34,906 nucleotides of DNA from an uncultured euryarchaeote (GTDB lineage Archaea > Thermoplasmatota > Poseidoniia > Poseidoniales > Poseidoniaceae). The notes beneath the pieces were generated by a model, which searched no databases, was not told the origin of the DNA, and saw only the letters and a program-made list of their open reading frames with translations. The translations under genes were made by a program, and so were the position numbers. Below, piece by piece: positions 1-8,247 of the stretch (its first letter is position 1; each line of letters begins with the position of its first letter). The stretch covers positions 1 through 34,906 of the forward strand of contig CALCOP010000155.1 of assembly GCA_937897365.1 (NCBI GenBank), written 5' to 3'.

Positions 1-2163
1 AGAGATGTGCAACACATCATCGTACACACATCGCGTGTCAACGACGCCTCAGACAATTCATGGAACACCAATGGTGCAAATCATGATGTGAGTCATAAAT
101 ATGGATACGGAGTTATTGATGCCGGAGCAGCTGTTGCAATGGCAGAAACATGGATTTCTGTTGATGAAGAGACATATGTTTCATCTGGAACTCTTAACTG
201 CTTACAATGTGATATTCCTGATAACAGTCCAAACTTTGTTTCCGTAAACACGACGGTTACTGAACCAATTCGAGTAGAAAATGTGGATGTAATCGTCGAT
301 ATTACTCATGAATTTAGAGGGGATTTAGAAATGATATTGACAAGTCCTGATGGCACACGTAGTATTCTCAGCGAAAAGCATAGTGACGAAGGTCAAGATT
401 TCAGTAACTGGCGTTTTTCGACTGTTCACCACTGGGATGAGGACAGTCGCGGAGAATGGACGCTGACCGTCGAAGATCAGGGGAACAATGATGTTGGCTC
501 CCTTGACTCTTGGGAATTGATTGTCTATGGGACTGAAATCAATGTTGATACAGACGGTGATAATTTAACAAACTCCAACGAAACGGATATTTACGGAACC
601 GATCCTGAAGACTATGACACTGATGATGACACAATAAGCGATGGCGATGAAGTCCTCGTTTTTGGTACCAACCCGCTTCTCAGTGACACCGATGGTGATG
701 GATTGTCAGATGGAGTTGAAATCAATGTCAACGGAACTGACCCGTTGGACAACGATACAGATGGTGATTTGTTACTCGATGGAGAAGAGGTCTTACTCTA
801 TGGTACAAATCCATTGATACCCGACCCAGATGCGGATATCGACAATTTCTACTGGTTCGAGGATTGTAACGATACAAATGCGCAAATCTACCCCGGTGCT
901 GAAGAAATTTTGAATGGAGTGGATGACAACTGTGATGGACATTGGGATGAGAGTTTCAATGAAACTGATTCCGATGAGGATGGACTTTCAGATTTTGCAG
1001 AGTTCCATATCTATGGGACCAACCTCTCCCTCTCTGACACCGATGGAGATTTCCTAAGTGATGGAGATGAAATACTGATTCTCTTAACCGACCCTCTTGT
1101 CAAAGATAATGATTCTGATATGGACGGTTATTATTGGTTTGAGGACTGTAATGATACGAATGCCAGTATTGCTCCAAATATCGAAGAATTGCTGGACGGT
1201 ATCGATAACAATTGTGATGGCCTTATCGATGAAATTTTCAACGGAACCGATACAGACGAGGACGGTTTACTCGACCTTGAGGAATTTCTCGAAATTGGAA
1301 CAGATCCGTTTGATGCAGACACTGATGATGATGGTTTGACCGATGGAATAGAAGTATTATCCACCTTTACCAATCCATTTGTCCCTGACCTTGATGAAGA
1401 TCAAGATGGTTTTCGTTGGTTCTTGGATTGTAACGACAACGATTCAACTCAATCTCCGAACGCTGTAGAAATTTGGAACGGATTGGACGACGATTGCGAT
1501 AATTCAATCGATGAAGATGTTGAACGTGCAAGCCTGATAACGCCGATGCCGTTGTTGGCAGAAGTTAACCTCAACGCCACCAATGATTCACTTGAACTAT
1601 CTGTTTCACTCAACCTTGATTCTGATTCTATTGAGCGACTCAATATCACAGTCCAGTGGTATCGAAATCAGACCATGGTCGCTCAAGGACAAACGTTTTC
1701 TGAACAACCCCATAATTGCCAGCAACCCCTCAATGATTTTTCAATCGAGCTCTGCAATCTCAACGGAACCGTCGGGCCTTACGAGATCAGAGCAGTCGTG
1801 TTCGATGATGTAGGTTTCATTGAAGTAAAATGGTCAGTAACATACACTGTTTGGCAACCACCCGTTGTTGAACAAGATGAGGAAACAATCATCCAATCCA
1901 ATGAAAACGAGGAAGGCGTCGCTCTTCCTGAGAATCTACTGGTATGGGTCTTAGCAGGAATTGTCGTCATTCTAAGTGGAATCTTGGTCATGACTCGTCG
2001 ACAAAATGCACGTCCAATACAGCCAAACCGGCCAAAACAAGCCCCTGCAACATTTATTCCTTCACAGAAATATTCGAATGTACCGTCAGCACCTGACTTT
2101 TCCAAAATGGGAGAATATGTACCGCCCTCAAATAACGAATGGGACACGAACCGATGGAAGTAG
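1..2163 (+). CDS. Secreted subtilisin-like serine protease, C-terminal part (5' truncated by window): end of catalytic domain, proprotein convertase P-domain, TSP3-like Ca-binding repeats, three MopE-type modules, C-terminal TM segment
   Basis: Frame open to the window edge (RDVQHIIVHTS...GYGVIDAGAAV); P-domain-like VDVIVDITHEFRGDLEMILTSPDGTRSIL...GEWTLTVEDQGNNDVGSLDSWEL; repeated DTDGDGLSDGVE motifs; three DCNDTNAxxxPxxEExxxGxDxNCDG motifs; hydrophobic LLVWVLAGIVVILSGILVM near the C-terminus. Confidence 0.85.
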   Translation, partial: RDVQHIIVHTSRVNDASDNSWNTNGANHDVSHKYGYGVIDAGAAVAMAETWISVDEETYVSSGTLNCLQCDIPDNSPNFVSVNTTVTEPIRVENVDVIVDITHEFRGDLEMILTSPDGTRSILSEKHSDEGQDFSNWRFSTVHHWDEDSRGEWTLTVEDQGNNDVGSLDSWELIVYGTEINVDTDGDNLTNSNETDIYGTDPEDYDTDDDTISDGDEVLVFGTNPLLSDTDGDGLSDGVEINVNGTDPLDNDTDGDLLLDGEEVLLYGTNPLIPDPDADIDNFYWFEDCNDTNAQIYPGAEEILNGVDDNCDGHWDESFNETDSDEDGLSDFAEFHIYGTNLSLSDTDGDFLSDGDEILILLTDPLVKDNDSDMDGYYWFEDCNDTNASIAPNIEELLDGIDNNCDGLIDEIFNGTDTDEDGLLDLEEFLEIGTDPFDADTDDDGLTDGIEVLSTFTNPFVPDLDEDQDGFRWFLDCNDNDSTQSPNAVEIWNGLDDDCDNSIDEDVERASLITPMPLLAEVNLNATNDSLELSVSLNLDSDSIERLNITVQWYRNQTMVAQGQTFSEQPHNCQQPLNDFSIELCNLNGTVGPYEIRAVVFDDVGFIEVKWSVTYTVWQPPVVEQDEETIIQSNENEEGVALPENLLVWVLAGIVVILSGILVMTRRQNARPIQPNRPKQAPATFIPSQKYSNVPSAPDFSKMGEYVPPSNNEWDTNRWK
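829..1520 (+). repeat. Three tandem ~282-bp (94-aa) modules, each a MopE-like metal-binding motif plus TSP3-type repeats
   Basis: Equivalent DxDxD codons begin at 829, 1111 and 1393, a spacing of exactly 282 bp. Motifs: DADIDNFYWFEDCNDTNAQIYPGAEEILNGVDDNCDG / DSDMDGYYWFEDCNDTNASIAPNIEELLDGIDNNCDG / DEDQDGFRWFLDCNDNDSTQSPNAVEIWNGLDDDCDN. Confidence 0.85.
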
Positions 2164-4332
2164 TTACAATCGATTGGAAATAATACTCCAACCTACCAAT
2201 CGGCCCTCTTCAGCGTCTGCAAGAAGATTCAGTTGATGGTGTTCATCGTTTTCGTCCCAAGAACGAGAGATGTCCATGGTTACCGCTCCGTCTCCTCCAT
2301 CGCCAATTTGTGAAAGAAGTGAACCAATGTCATTGCCGGGGACTGCGATTAAGTAACCAACTTGGACATCGTCTTGATACTCACCAGAGGATGTAAAAAA
2401 GCGGTCATTTCCAAACAAGACATTGTAGCGAGATGAATCAGAAAATCGTGATTCAAGTTTGGTGATATTGAGGGTTTTTGGAATTGAATCACGGTTGTAC
2501 GAAGTTGAATCCAAATCTCCTCTTTTATCATAAACGCAATTGTCTTCATTTGGCGTCCCAGTCAAATTAAATTGCACCCATCCTGCTTGTTCGTCCGCCG
2601 CCACCCATGAGAGATTCCATTGTGAAGATGTTGAGGAAATTTGCGTTGTTGTTCCGCGCCAAATGTAACCGTTTTCTTCCAAAGCACGAGATGCTCCCGG
2701 AGCAATAGAATTTGGCCAGTGGTCAAAGCACGAAAGAGCGTCTTCAAAGGTATGCTGGCGAAGTGTCGAATCGTCTGGCATGTGAAGGTCATATTCGCCC
2801 CATGTTTCTAATTCACTGCTTGAAGGACCCAAGAGATTCGCTTGGGGTTTAGAATCATAGGAAAGGCCAAGGTCGAGTTGTTTTTCTCCACGTTGAAGAG
2901 TGAGTTTGGAAAACGTATGGCGTAACTCTAATTCCCCTTCTGGCAATACATAGTCGTTGAGTAATTGCGAGGTAGGAGAACAGCCGGATTGACTCGTCTG
3001 TGATTCAGAAATTAACACGTCAACTGTTTGTTTCGCGGCCCAAGGATTACCCTCTTCAACCCACAGATTCATGGTAGCTGAGCCCAAACAATACGCCTCG
3101 ATATCATGATGGGTAGCAACGATTTTCCAAACCATCTCACCACCAAACTCATCATTTCCAATAACGCGCCAATCCCAGCCAAGGTTACTGCCTGTAGCGC
3201 CATTATCGATTAAATCATTTGCGAAAAGGTGCTGCAGTTCTACCGGTTGCATCATTAACGCAAGACCGGGTGCAAGGGTCTCAAGTCCACCGAGTAGGCC
3301 GCCTACACCATAACTCATGGTTGTTCCATGGTATTTACCAATTGGAGAAGGCAAGTCAAATCCCCAATCCAACTGCGTTGCTTTCGTATCCTGGTTTCGT
3401 AACTCTGTATATGTTGTTGAGGTCAAGTCTGCTGTTCCTGAACCTGTAATGGCTCCGAACTCACAAACAGTGCCAAGTGAAAGATGTCGATTGACTCGGA
3501 AGGGGTCAAGGGAATTGGTATTTACAGTTTCAACTGATAACCATTCAGCGCCCATACCACCGACAATGCGAACCGCTCCTCGTCGGTCATTTGACCCTTC
3601 ATTGACTAATTCACTCGTACCACCTTCAGTGATAGAAAGCCCACCTATTCCACCAAAATCAATTGAAATCTTACAGATGTCGTCCTCAGTTTCTAATTGA
3701 TCCATAACCAATTCAACAAAACCCTCTGTAGCGATAAAGGTCGCTAAACCATCATTATCGCCATTGATTTCGTATTGCATACTGTCGCCATAACGTAACG
3801 ATTCAGCAGTAAAAGAATCGAGCTGGTTGCCAAGATAGTAATATCCGCCGGCGCCAAGGATGATGAGGGTGAGAAGTACTGCAGCAACCTGGGGTCTGCG
3901 AACAATATCAAGAAGCGTTGCTGGCCCATCGCTCACCGACTTTTTCTTTTCTTTCGGTTGGGTTTTCTTAGAGACCTTTGCAGGCTCTAAATCCATGATT
4001 TCGGCATCGAGAATCTCAGCATCAAGGACTTTGGATTCAGTTGGAGATTTTTGTTGCTCGACAATTTCAACGGTTTCAGAAGGCGTTATCGTTTCTTCAT
4101 CCTCGAGGGAAAGAACGATTTCCGATTTCGATTCCAGAACTGGTGTTTTCTCAGGCTCGGAGTCTGAGAGGAGGGTTTCTTCTTCGGGCAATCCAACCTC
4201 TTTATTTGTAAGGCCCGATTCAAGAAGACGTTCAACAAGATCTGACTTCTTGCCGGAGGTTGGTAAATCGTTGAGGATGCAAAGCGCTTTGAGTTTCGCA
4301 ACCGTCAAAGTCGATGTTTGCTCACCCGACAT
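2164..4332 (-). CDS. Membrane-anchored protein with N-terminal SAP-like domain, acidic linker, one TM segment and large extracytoplasmic domain
   Basis: N-terminus LTVAKLKALCILNDLPTSGKKSDLVERLLES matches the SAP helix-extended-helix pattern; TM VAAVLLTLIILGAGGYYYLG; 722-aa ORF. Confidence 0.75.
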   Translation of the reverse strand: MSGEQTSTLTVAKLKALCILNDLPTSGKKSDLVERLLESGLTNKEVGLPEEETLLSDSEPEKTPVLESKSEIVLSLEDEETITPSETVEIVEQQKSPTESKVLDAEILDAEIMDLEPAKVSKKTQPKEKKKSVSDGPATLLDIVRRPQVAAVLLTLIILGAGGYYYLGNQLDSFTAESLRYGDSMQYEINGDNDGLATFIATEGFVELVMDQLETEDDICKISIDFGGIGGLSITEGGTSELVNEGSNDRRGAVRIVGGMGAEWLSVETVNTNSLDPFRVNRHLSLGTVCEFGAITGSGTADLTSTTYTELRNQDTKATQLDWGFDLPSPIGKYHGTTMSYGVGGLLGGLETLAPGLALMMQPVELQHLFANDLIDNGATGSNLGWDWRVIGNDEFGGEMVWKIVATHHDIEAYCLGSATMNLWVEEGNPWAAKQTVDVLISESQTSQSGCSPTSQLLNDYVLPEGELELRHTFSKLTLQRGEKQLDLGLSYDSKPQANLLGPSSSELETWGEYDLHMPDDSTLRQHTFEDALSCFDHWPNSIAPGASRALEENGYIWRGTTTQISSTSSQWNLSWVAADEQAGWVQFNLTGTPNEDNCVYDKRGDLDSTSYNRDSIPKTLNITKLESRFSDSSRYNVLFGNDRFFTSSGEYQDDVQVGYLIAVPGNDIGSLLSQIGDGGDGAVTMDISRSWDENDEHHQLNLLADAEEGRLVGWSIISNRL

Positions 4333-4429
4333 TCCAAACCCTCATACATGCCTGTCGGCATCCCCTTTCAAGTATGACCCTCCATGCATGCTCCAAAGTG
4401 CAGGTTTTTACAACTCTTGAGACAGGGGA

Positions 4430-5488
4430 TTAGCCCTCATACGGAACATATGAACCTTCAGAGTTTTGCACATAAACGGTCTGCTCATAACTACCATCTG
4501 GTAATTTTTTGTAGAAATATCCGCCTTCAGCCGGTTCAAATGTTGCTTCAGAAGTTGGAGGTGATGGTGCAGTGACCGTATCCATTTCCTGTGACGGTTG
4601 TTCAACAGTAGTTTGCTGTTGTTCGGGAGGAGTGGATGGGGCTGGAGGGCCTGTTGGACCTGGTGCGGGGGGCCCGGTTGGACCAGGTGCAGGAGGACCT
4701 GTTGGACCAGGTGCGGGAGGGCCGCTTGGACCGGCTGCAACCCGAGCATCGGTAAGTGATGCCAAGACCTTCTGTTCAGTAGATTCATGTCCATTTTCAA
4801 GAATCTGTTTTACATGAGCCCCATGTTTTTGTGCCCCTATAAAGGCAAAAGCAGAGAGTGAGAGACAGATTAAACCGAATATTCCACCAATGACTTGGTT
4901 AGGCCAAACCTTGCCTTTAACTGTCATGTCGTTGTTGAATGTACCGTCAACCTCGCCGCTGGTTTCATTATAGTACTGGATGATTATACAATACTGACCC
5001 GGATCGACTGAGAACTTGAAGGTGTACTCCTCGCCTTCAATCAAGTCACCTATCGTTTGATACTGGTATGCGTGATTCCCTCCAAGTCTGGCTTCTTCTG
5101 TGAATATACCAAGATTCTGCTGACAGTTATTCATCTTGATAACATATGCGTTTATACTCGTGTTGGAATATGTTGGAGGGTTTACAGCAGTAACGTCGAG
5201 ATGGAGAGGTACATCAAACAAATCATCACCAGCCAGTGAAGGCCCCCACACAAGACCAATGTCCTTTTCTGTCGAATCTGTGAAATCATCGTAATCGGCA
5301 CTGAAAGGCATTGGGAAGAGGGCGAAAGTAAACATCAAAACAGCAATACCAAGCCATAGAAATACATTCCAGCGTGACTTTTTTAATTCATCTTTTCGCT
5401 GGTCAAGCGTCATCGGTTCTTCGGCTTCTTCTTGAGAAGAATCTATGGAATTTTCTTCCTCGTCCGCCACTACACCCGTATCGGTCAT
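4430..5488 (-). CDS. Hypothetical membrane protein with two TM segments and a collagen-like Pro/Gly repeat in the cytoplasmic tail
   Basis: 352-aa ORF; TMs NVFLWLGIAVLMFTFALFPM and VIGGIFGLICLSLSAFAFIG; repeat PGPTGPPA. Confidence 0.75.
   Translation of the reverse strand: MTDTGVVADEEENSIDSSQEEAEEPMTLDQRKDELKKSRWNVFLWLGIAVLMFTFALFPMPFSADYDDFTDSTEKDIGLVWGPSLAGDDLFDVPLHLDVTAVNPPTYSNTSINAYVIKMNNCQQNLGIFTEEARLGGNHAYQYQTIGDLIEGEEYTFKFSVDPGQYCIIIQYYNETSGEVDGTFNNDMTVKGKVWPNQVIGGIFGLICLSLSAFAFIGAQKHGAHVKQILENGHESTEQKVLASLTDARVAAGPSGPPAPGPTGPPAPGPTGPPAPGPTGPPAPSTPPEQQQTTVEQPSQEMDTVTAPSPPTSEATFEPAEGGYFYKKLPDGSYEQTVYVQNSEGSYVPYEG
4645..4735 (-). repeat. 24-bp tandem repeat encoding GPTGPPAP units
   Basis: ggtgcgggGGGCCCGGTTGGACCAGGTGCAGGAGGACCTGTTGGACCA...; translated GPSGPPAPGPTGPPAPGPTGPPAPGPTGPPAP. 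Confidence 0.8.
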
Positions 5489-5499
5489 GTTAACCCCGA

Positions 5500-5519
5500 T
5501 TTCAAGCGAGCACTTGAAA
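5500..5519. promoter_or_regulatory. 20-bp dyad TTTCAAG-N6-CTTGAAA between divergent genes
   Basis: Perfect 7-bp arms read directly; each arm presents CTTGAAA toward one of the divergent start codons. Confidence 0.55.
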
Positions 5520-5542
5520 GGCGCGACGGTTTCTCGACGAGC

Positions 5543-6784
5543 ATGGAGGAGTCTGGGATGAATCGCGACGAGGGGGCCGACAAAGTTGTCGACCTCCGCT
5601 TAGCAATTCTCTCTCGAGGACCACGCCTTTACAGCACAAGGAGGTTGGTTGAAGAGGCAAAGAAAAGGGGACTCAGCCCCTATGTTGCCGATCCAATGAA
5701 GTTCTCACTCTTCGTTGCTGACGGTCGCATCGACATACTTCATAACGGCGAACCGTTCAGTTATGATGCGGTTATTCCCCGAATTGGACATTCAATCACG
5801 AAACATGGGGTAGCGGTCTTGAGGCACCTTGAACAATTGGGCATTTGGACTGCAAATACCGGGGCTGGTATTCTGAAAAGTCGGGACAAACTCCATGCAT
5901 CACAGATTTTAGCAAGAAATCGTATACCTGTTCCGCGAACGACGTATGTTCGTGACATCATCGATGTTGAAACGGCTGTGGATTTTGTCGGAGGATTGCC
6001 AGTTGTGATTAAAGTCACACAGGGCACTCAAGGTCAAGGCGTGTTTTTACGACATACAATACGTGAGGCTCGTAACCTTGTTCAAGGATTGTTACTTACA
6101 GGTCGTTCAATTTTAATTCAAGAGTACATTGCTGAGTCACACGGAAAGGATATTCGGGCCTTGGTGGTTGGAGACAGAGTTGTTGCAAGCATGCGTAGGC
6201 GTGCACGTGGCCGAGAATTTCGCAGCAACTACCACTTGAATGGAACTGTTGAAAACGTTGATCTGCCAAAAGAATTTGAAGAGGCGGCATGTCGTGCTGC
6301 ACGTGTTCTCGGCCTGCATGTTGCCGGAGTAGACCTACTTGAATCGACCAATGGACCCTTGGTTTTGGAAGTCAATTCCTCTCCTGGACTTGAAGGAATT
6401 GAGAAAGCAAGTGGAGTCAATGTTGCTGGAGAAATTATCGACTATGTGACCAGTGAAACCGCTTTCTCTGAAGTTGACCTTGACCAGTTACTTCGAACCG
6501 TGCCCGGAGCAGGCGTACTTTCCCTGCAGATTCGAAACCATCCTGTGTTGGTCGGACAACCTCTTGCGAGATTATTCAAACCAAATGTCGAAATCCCCGT
6601 TTTCGCACTGTCACGTGACAACAGCTTACTGTGGAACCCCAGTGATGAACTGCAATTACGTTACGAAGATGTTCTCATCTGTTATGGTGAACTCACTGAA
6701 TTGAGAAGTTCCCTACGCCAGGCAATGCTTGAAGTCCCTCAGCAAGCGTTTGATATCCCTTCATCCGAAGAAACGAATGCTTGA
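5543..6784 (+). CDS. RimK-like ATP-grasp ligase with C-terminal RCK_C/TrkA-C-like domain
   Basis: ATP-grasp motifs RDKLHASQILARNRIPVPRT, LPVVIKVTQGTQGQGVFL, LIQEYI, DIRALVVGDRVVASMRR, LEVNSSPGLEGIE; C-terminal SLQIRNHPVLVGQPLARLFKPNVEIPVFALSRD...LRYEDVLICYGE resembles RCK_C. Start ATG 5543 or 5558; the tracked ORF extends to 5432. Confidence 0.85.
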   Translation: MEESGMNRDEGADKVVDLRLAILSRGPRLYSTRRLVEEAKKRGLSPYVADPMKFSLFVADGRIDILHNGEPFSYDAVIPRIGHSITKHGVAVLRHLEQLGIWTANTGAGILKSRDKLHASQILARNRIPVPRTTYVRDIIDVETAVDFVGGLPVVIKVTQGTQGQGVFLRHTIREARNLVQGLLLTGRSILIQEYIAESHGKDIRALVVGDRVVASMRRRARGREFRSNYHLNGTVENVDLPKEFEEAACRAARVLGLHVAGVDLLESTNGPLVLEVNSSPGLEGIEKASGVNVAGEIIDYVTSETAFSEVDLDQLLRTVPGAGVLSLQIRNHPVLVGQPLARLFKPNVEIPVFALSRDNSLLWNPSDELQLRYEDVLICYGELTELRSSLRQAMLEVPQQAFDIPSSEETNA

Positions 6785-6927
6785 CTCGGCGATGGAAAAA
6801 AGGGGTATTACTCGAATCCTCAAACGATAGAACGCGCGGTGGTTTGATATGGTAGTCCGTCTTCTTCCCTCTTGCTCTACGGAGCACGGGATGCACACTC
6901 GCCCTAGGCGGGAGGCGGTGAACGCCA

Positions 6928-8022
6928 ATGAATATGCGGAGAAGAGAGGAGCGAAATCGCAAGGCTTTGAGGCCAAGCCAAATGCGGCTTAACAACGCCT
7001 CAGTGGCGCTTCCACCGCGTTTGACACACATGCAAAATCTGCCCTGGTTTGAATGCTATATGCAGACCTTAAAAGCTGAAAATAAATCACAAAATACTCA
7101 GAAATCTTATGCCAGCGGACTTCGTGCTTTGATTGAGACTACGCTACCGAATGAAAATGTCCTTTCCGAAAGAGATTATCAAGAAATGACGGTCTTCGAA
7201 CTCGCAGAAAGAATGGAACCACTCAACGGCAGAATTGATCGATGGACGCACGGACTTTCCGATCTCCGTCCTACGACATATAACGCTCGCCTCGCAGCCG
7301 CACGTCATTTATTGAAATGGTTGGGGCATAGGTGGCCAGACCATTTGGTTCGGGCACGAACTGGAAAGCGACTTCCCCGAACTTTGAATCGAAGAGAAAT
7401 GACAATGGTTTTGGAAGCTTCTGCGAAAAGTGAAGACCCCGTTGCATCAATCGTGGTTACTATGATGCTCGACACGGGTTTGCGTGTGAGTGAAGTTTGT
7501 AATCTCAACCGAAATGACATCGACCTCGAGGATGGCTCTGCTCGTGTCTACGGCGGCAAGGGTGACAAGGATCGATTGGTACTCTTTACTCGGCGAACGC
7601 TTGAGCGAATCCATGCATGGATTCCCATTCGCGATGCTCGCGTGCGAGATGATGATTTTGCTTTCCTTTTGAATTCCGCTGGAAGACGCCTCCAACCTCG
7701 TGGAGTCCAACGATTGATGGACTCACTTGCCCAAGATGCTGGCCTTCCAAAAGGCAAATTGACACCTCACGTTTTGCGTCACAATTTTGCTACGGGACTC
7801 TTGGAAAGAGGAGCGGACTTAGTGACCATTCAACGACTACTCGGCCATTCGAGCATAGCAACGACGCGAGTATATCTTGAGATATCAGACCAAACATTGC
7901 GTGAAGTCTATCACCGAGCTCAAGCAACTCGCGAAACGCTTGAATCGGCTGCAGCACGTCCAGAAGATGAGCAGGAACTCATTGATACGACACCTTCAAC
8001 CAGTTCCATTGGAATCGAGTGA
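6928..8022 (+). CDS. xerA: Tyrosine recombinase, XerA/XerC/D family (start could be ATG 7030)
   Basis: Catalytic set DTGLRVSEVCNL (R), GGKGDKDRLV (K), HVLRHNFATGLL (HxxR), LLGHSSIATTRVYLEI (H and Y). Confidence 0.9.
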   Translation: MNMRRREERNRKALRPSQMRLNNASVALPPRLTHMQNLPWFECYMQTLKAENKSQNTQKSYASGLRALIETTLPNENVLSERDYQEMTVFELAERMEPLNGRIDRWTHGLSDLRPTTYNARLAAARHLLKWLGHRWPDHLVRARTGKRLPRTLNRREMTMVLEASAKSEDPVASIVVTMMLDTGLRVSEVCNLNRNDIDLEDGSARVYGGKGDKDRLVLFTRRTLERIHAWIPIRDARVRDDDFAFLLNSAGRRLQPRGVQRLMDSLAQDAGLPKGKLTPHVLRHNFATGLLERGADLVTIQRLLGHSSIATTRVYLEISDQTLREVYHRAQATRETLESAAARPEDEQELIDTTPSTSSIGIE

Positions 8023-8023
8023 G

Positions 8024-8206
8024 TCACTTTCGCTTTTTTTTCTGCTTTTTTATTGTTGCAGGGCCCGTCCATTCACGATGAGGGACGATTTCTTGACCGT
8101 TGTGGCCTTCAATTGGACAAAATTTTCCCGAGCGGCAACGCGAGCACTTCTCTTTTGAAGGCATCTCGACCGTTTTTCGTAAACGACCATACTTACGCCT
8201 TGGCAT
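8024..8206 (-). CDS. Small basic protein with Cys/His motif (possible zinc-binding), 60 aa
   Basis: MPRRKYGRLRKTVEMPSKEKCSRCRSGKFCPIEGHNGQEIVPHREWTGPATIKKQKKKRK; CxxC...C...H...H pattern; stop lies 1 nt from the convergent xerA stop; tandem downstream of the H1-like gene. Confidence 0.5.
   Translation of the reverse strand: MPRRKYGRLRKTVEMPSKEKCSRCRSGKFCPIEGHNGQEIVPHREWTGPATIKKQKKKRK
8030..8055 (+). terminator. Candidate T-tract terminator for xerA (T8 and T6 tracts)
   Basis: cgcTTTTTTTTctgcTTTTTTattg immediately downstream of the xerA stop; archaeal terminators are typically U-rich. Confidence 0.5.
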
Positions 8207-8247
8207 ATACTTCGATTCGAAAGAGGGTCTTTGAACAATTCGCGAAA

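Noticed and set aside
4348-4361. ATGCC-TGTC-GGCAT hairpin upstream of the SAP gene
   Set aside because: Only a 5-bp stem; expected by chance in this much sequence and no further support.
3860-4420. 186-aa plus-strand ORF
   Set aside because: Antisense shadow of the SAP-domain gene; Ser/Arg-rich low-complexity translation without recognisable domain.
4408-4800. 130-aa minus-strand ORF with HLVQQVLLHLVQPG repeats
   Set aside because: Frame-shifted reading of the Pro/Gly repeat in the 352-aa gene.
6820-6847. TCAAAC-N16-GTTTGA inverted repeat upstream of xerA considered as a dif site
   Set aside because: Arms and spacer do not fit the ~11-6-11 dif layout, and no known archaeal dif core was recognised.
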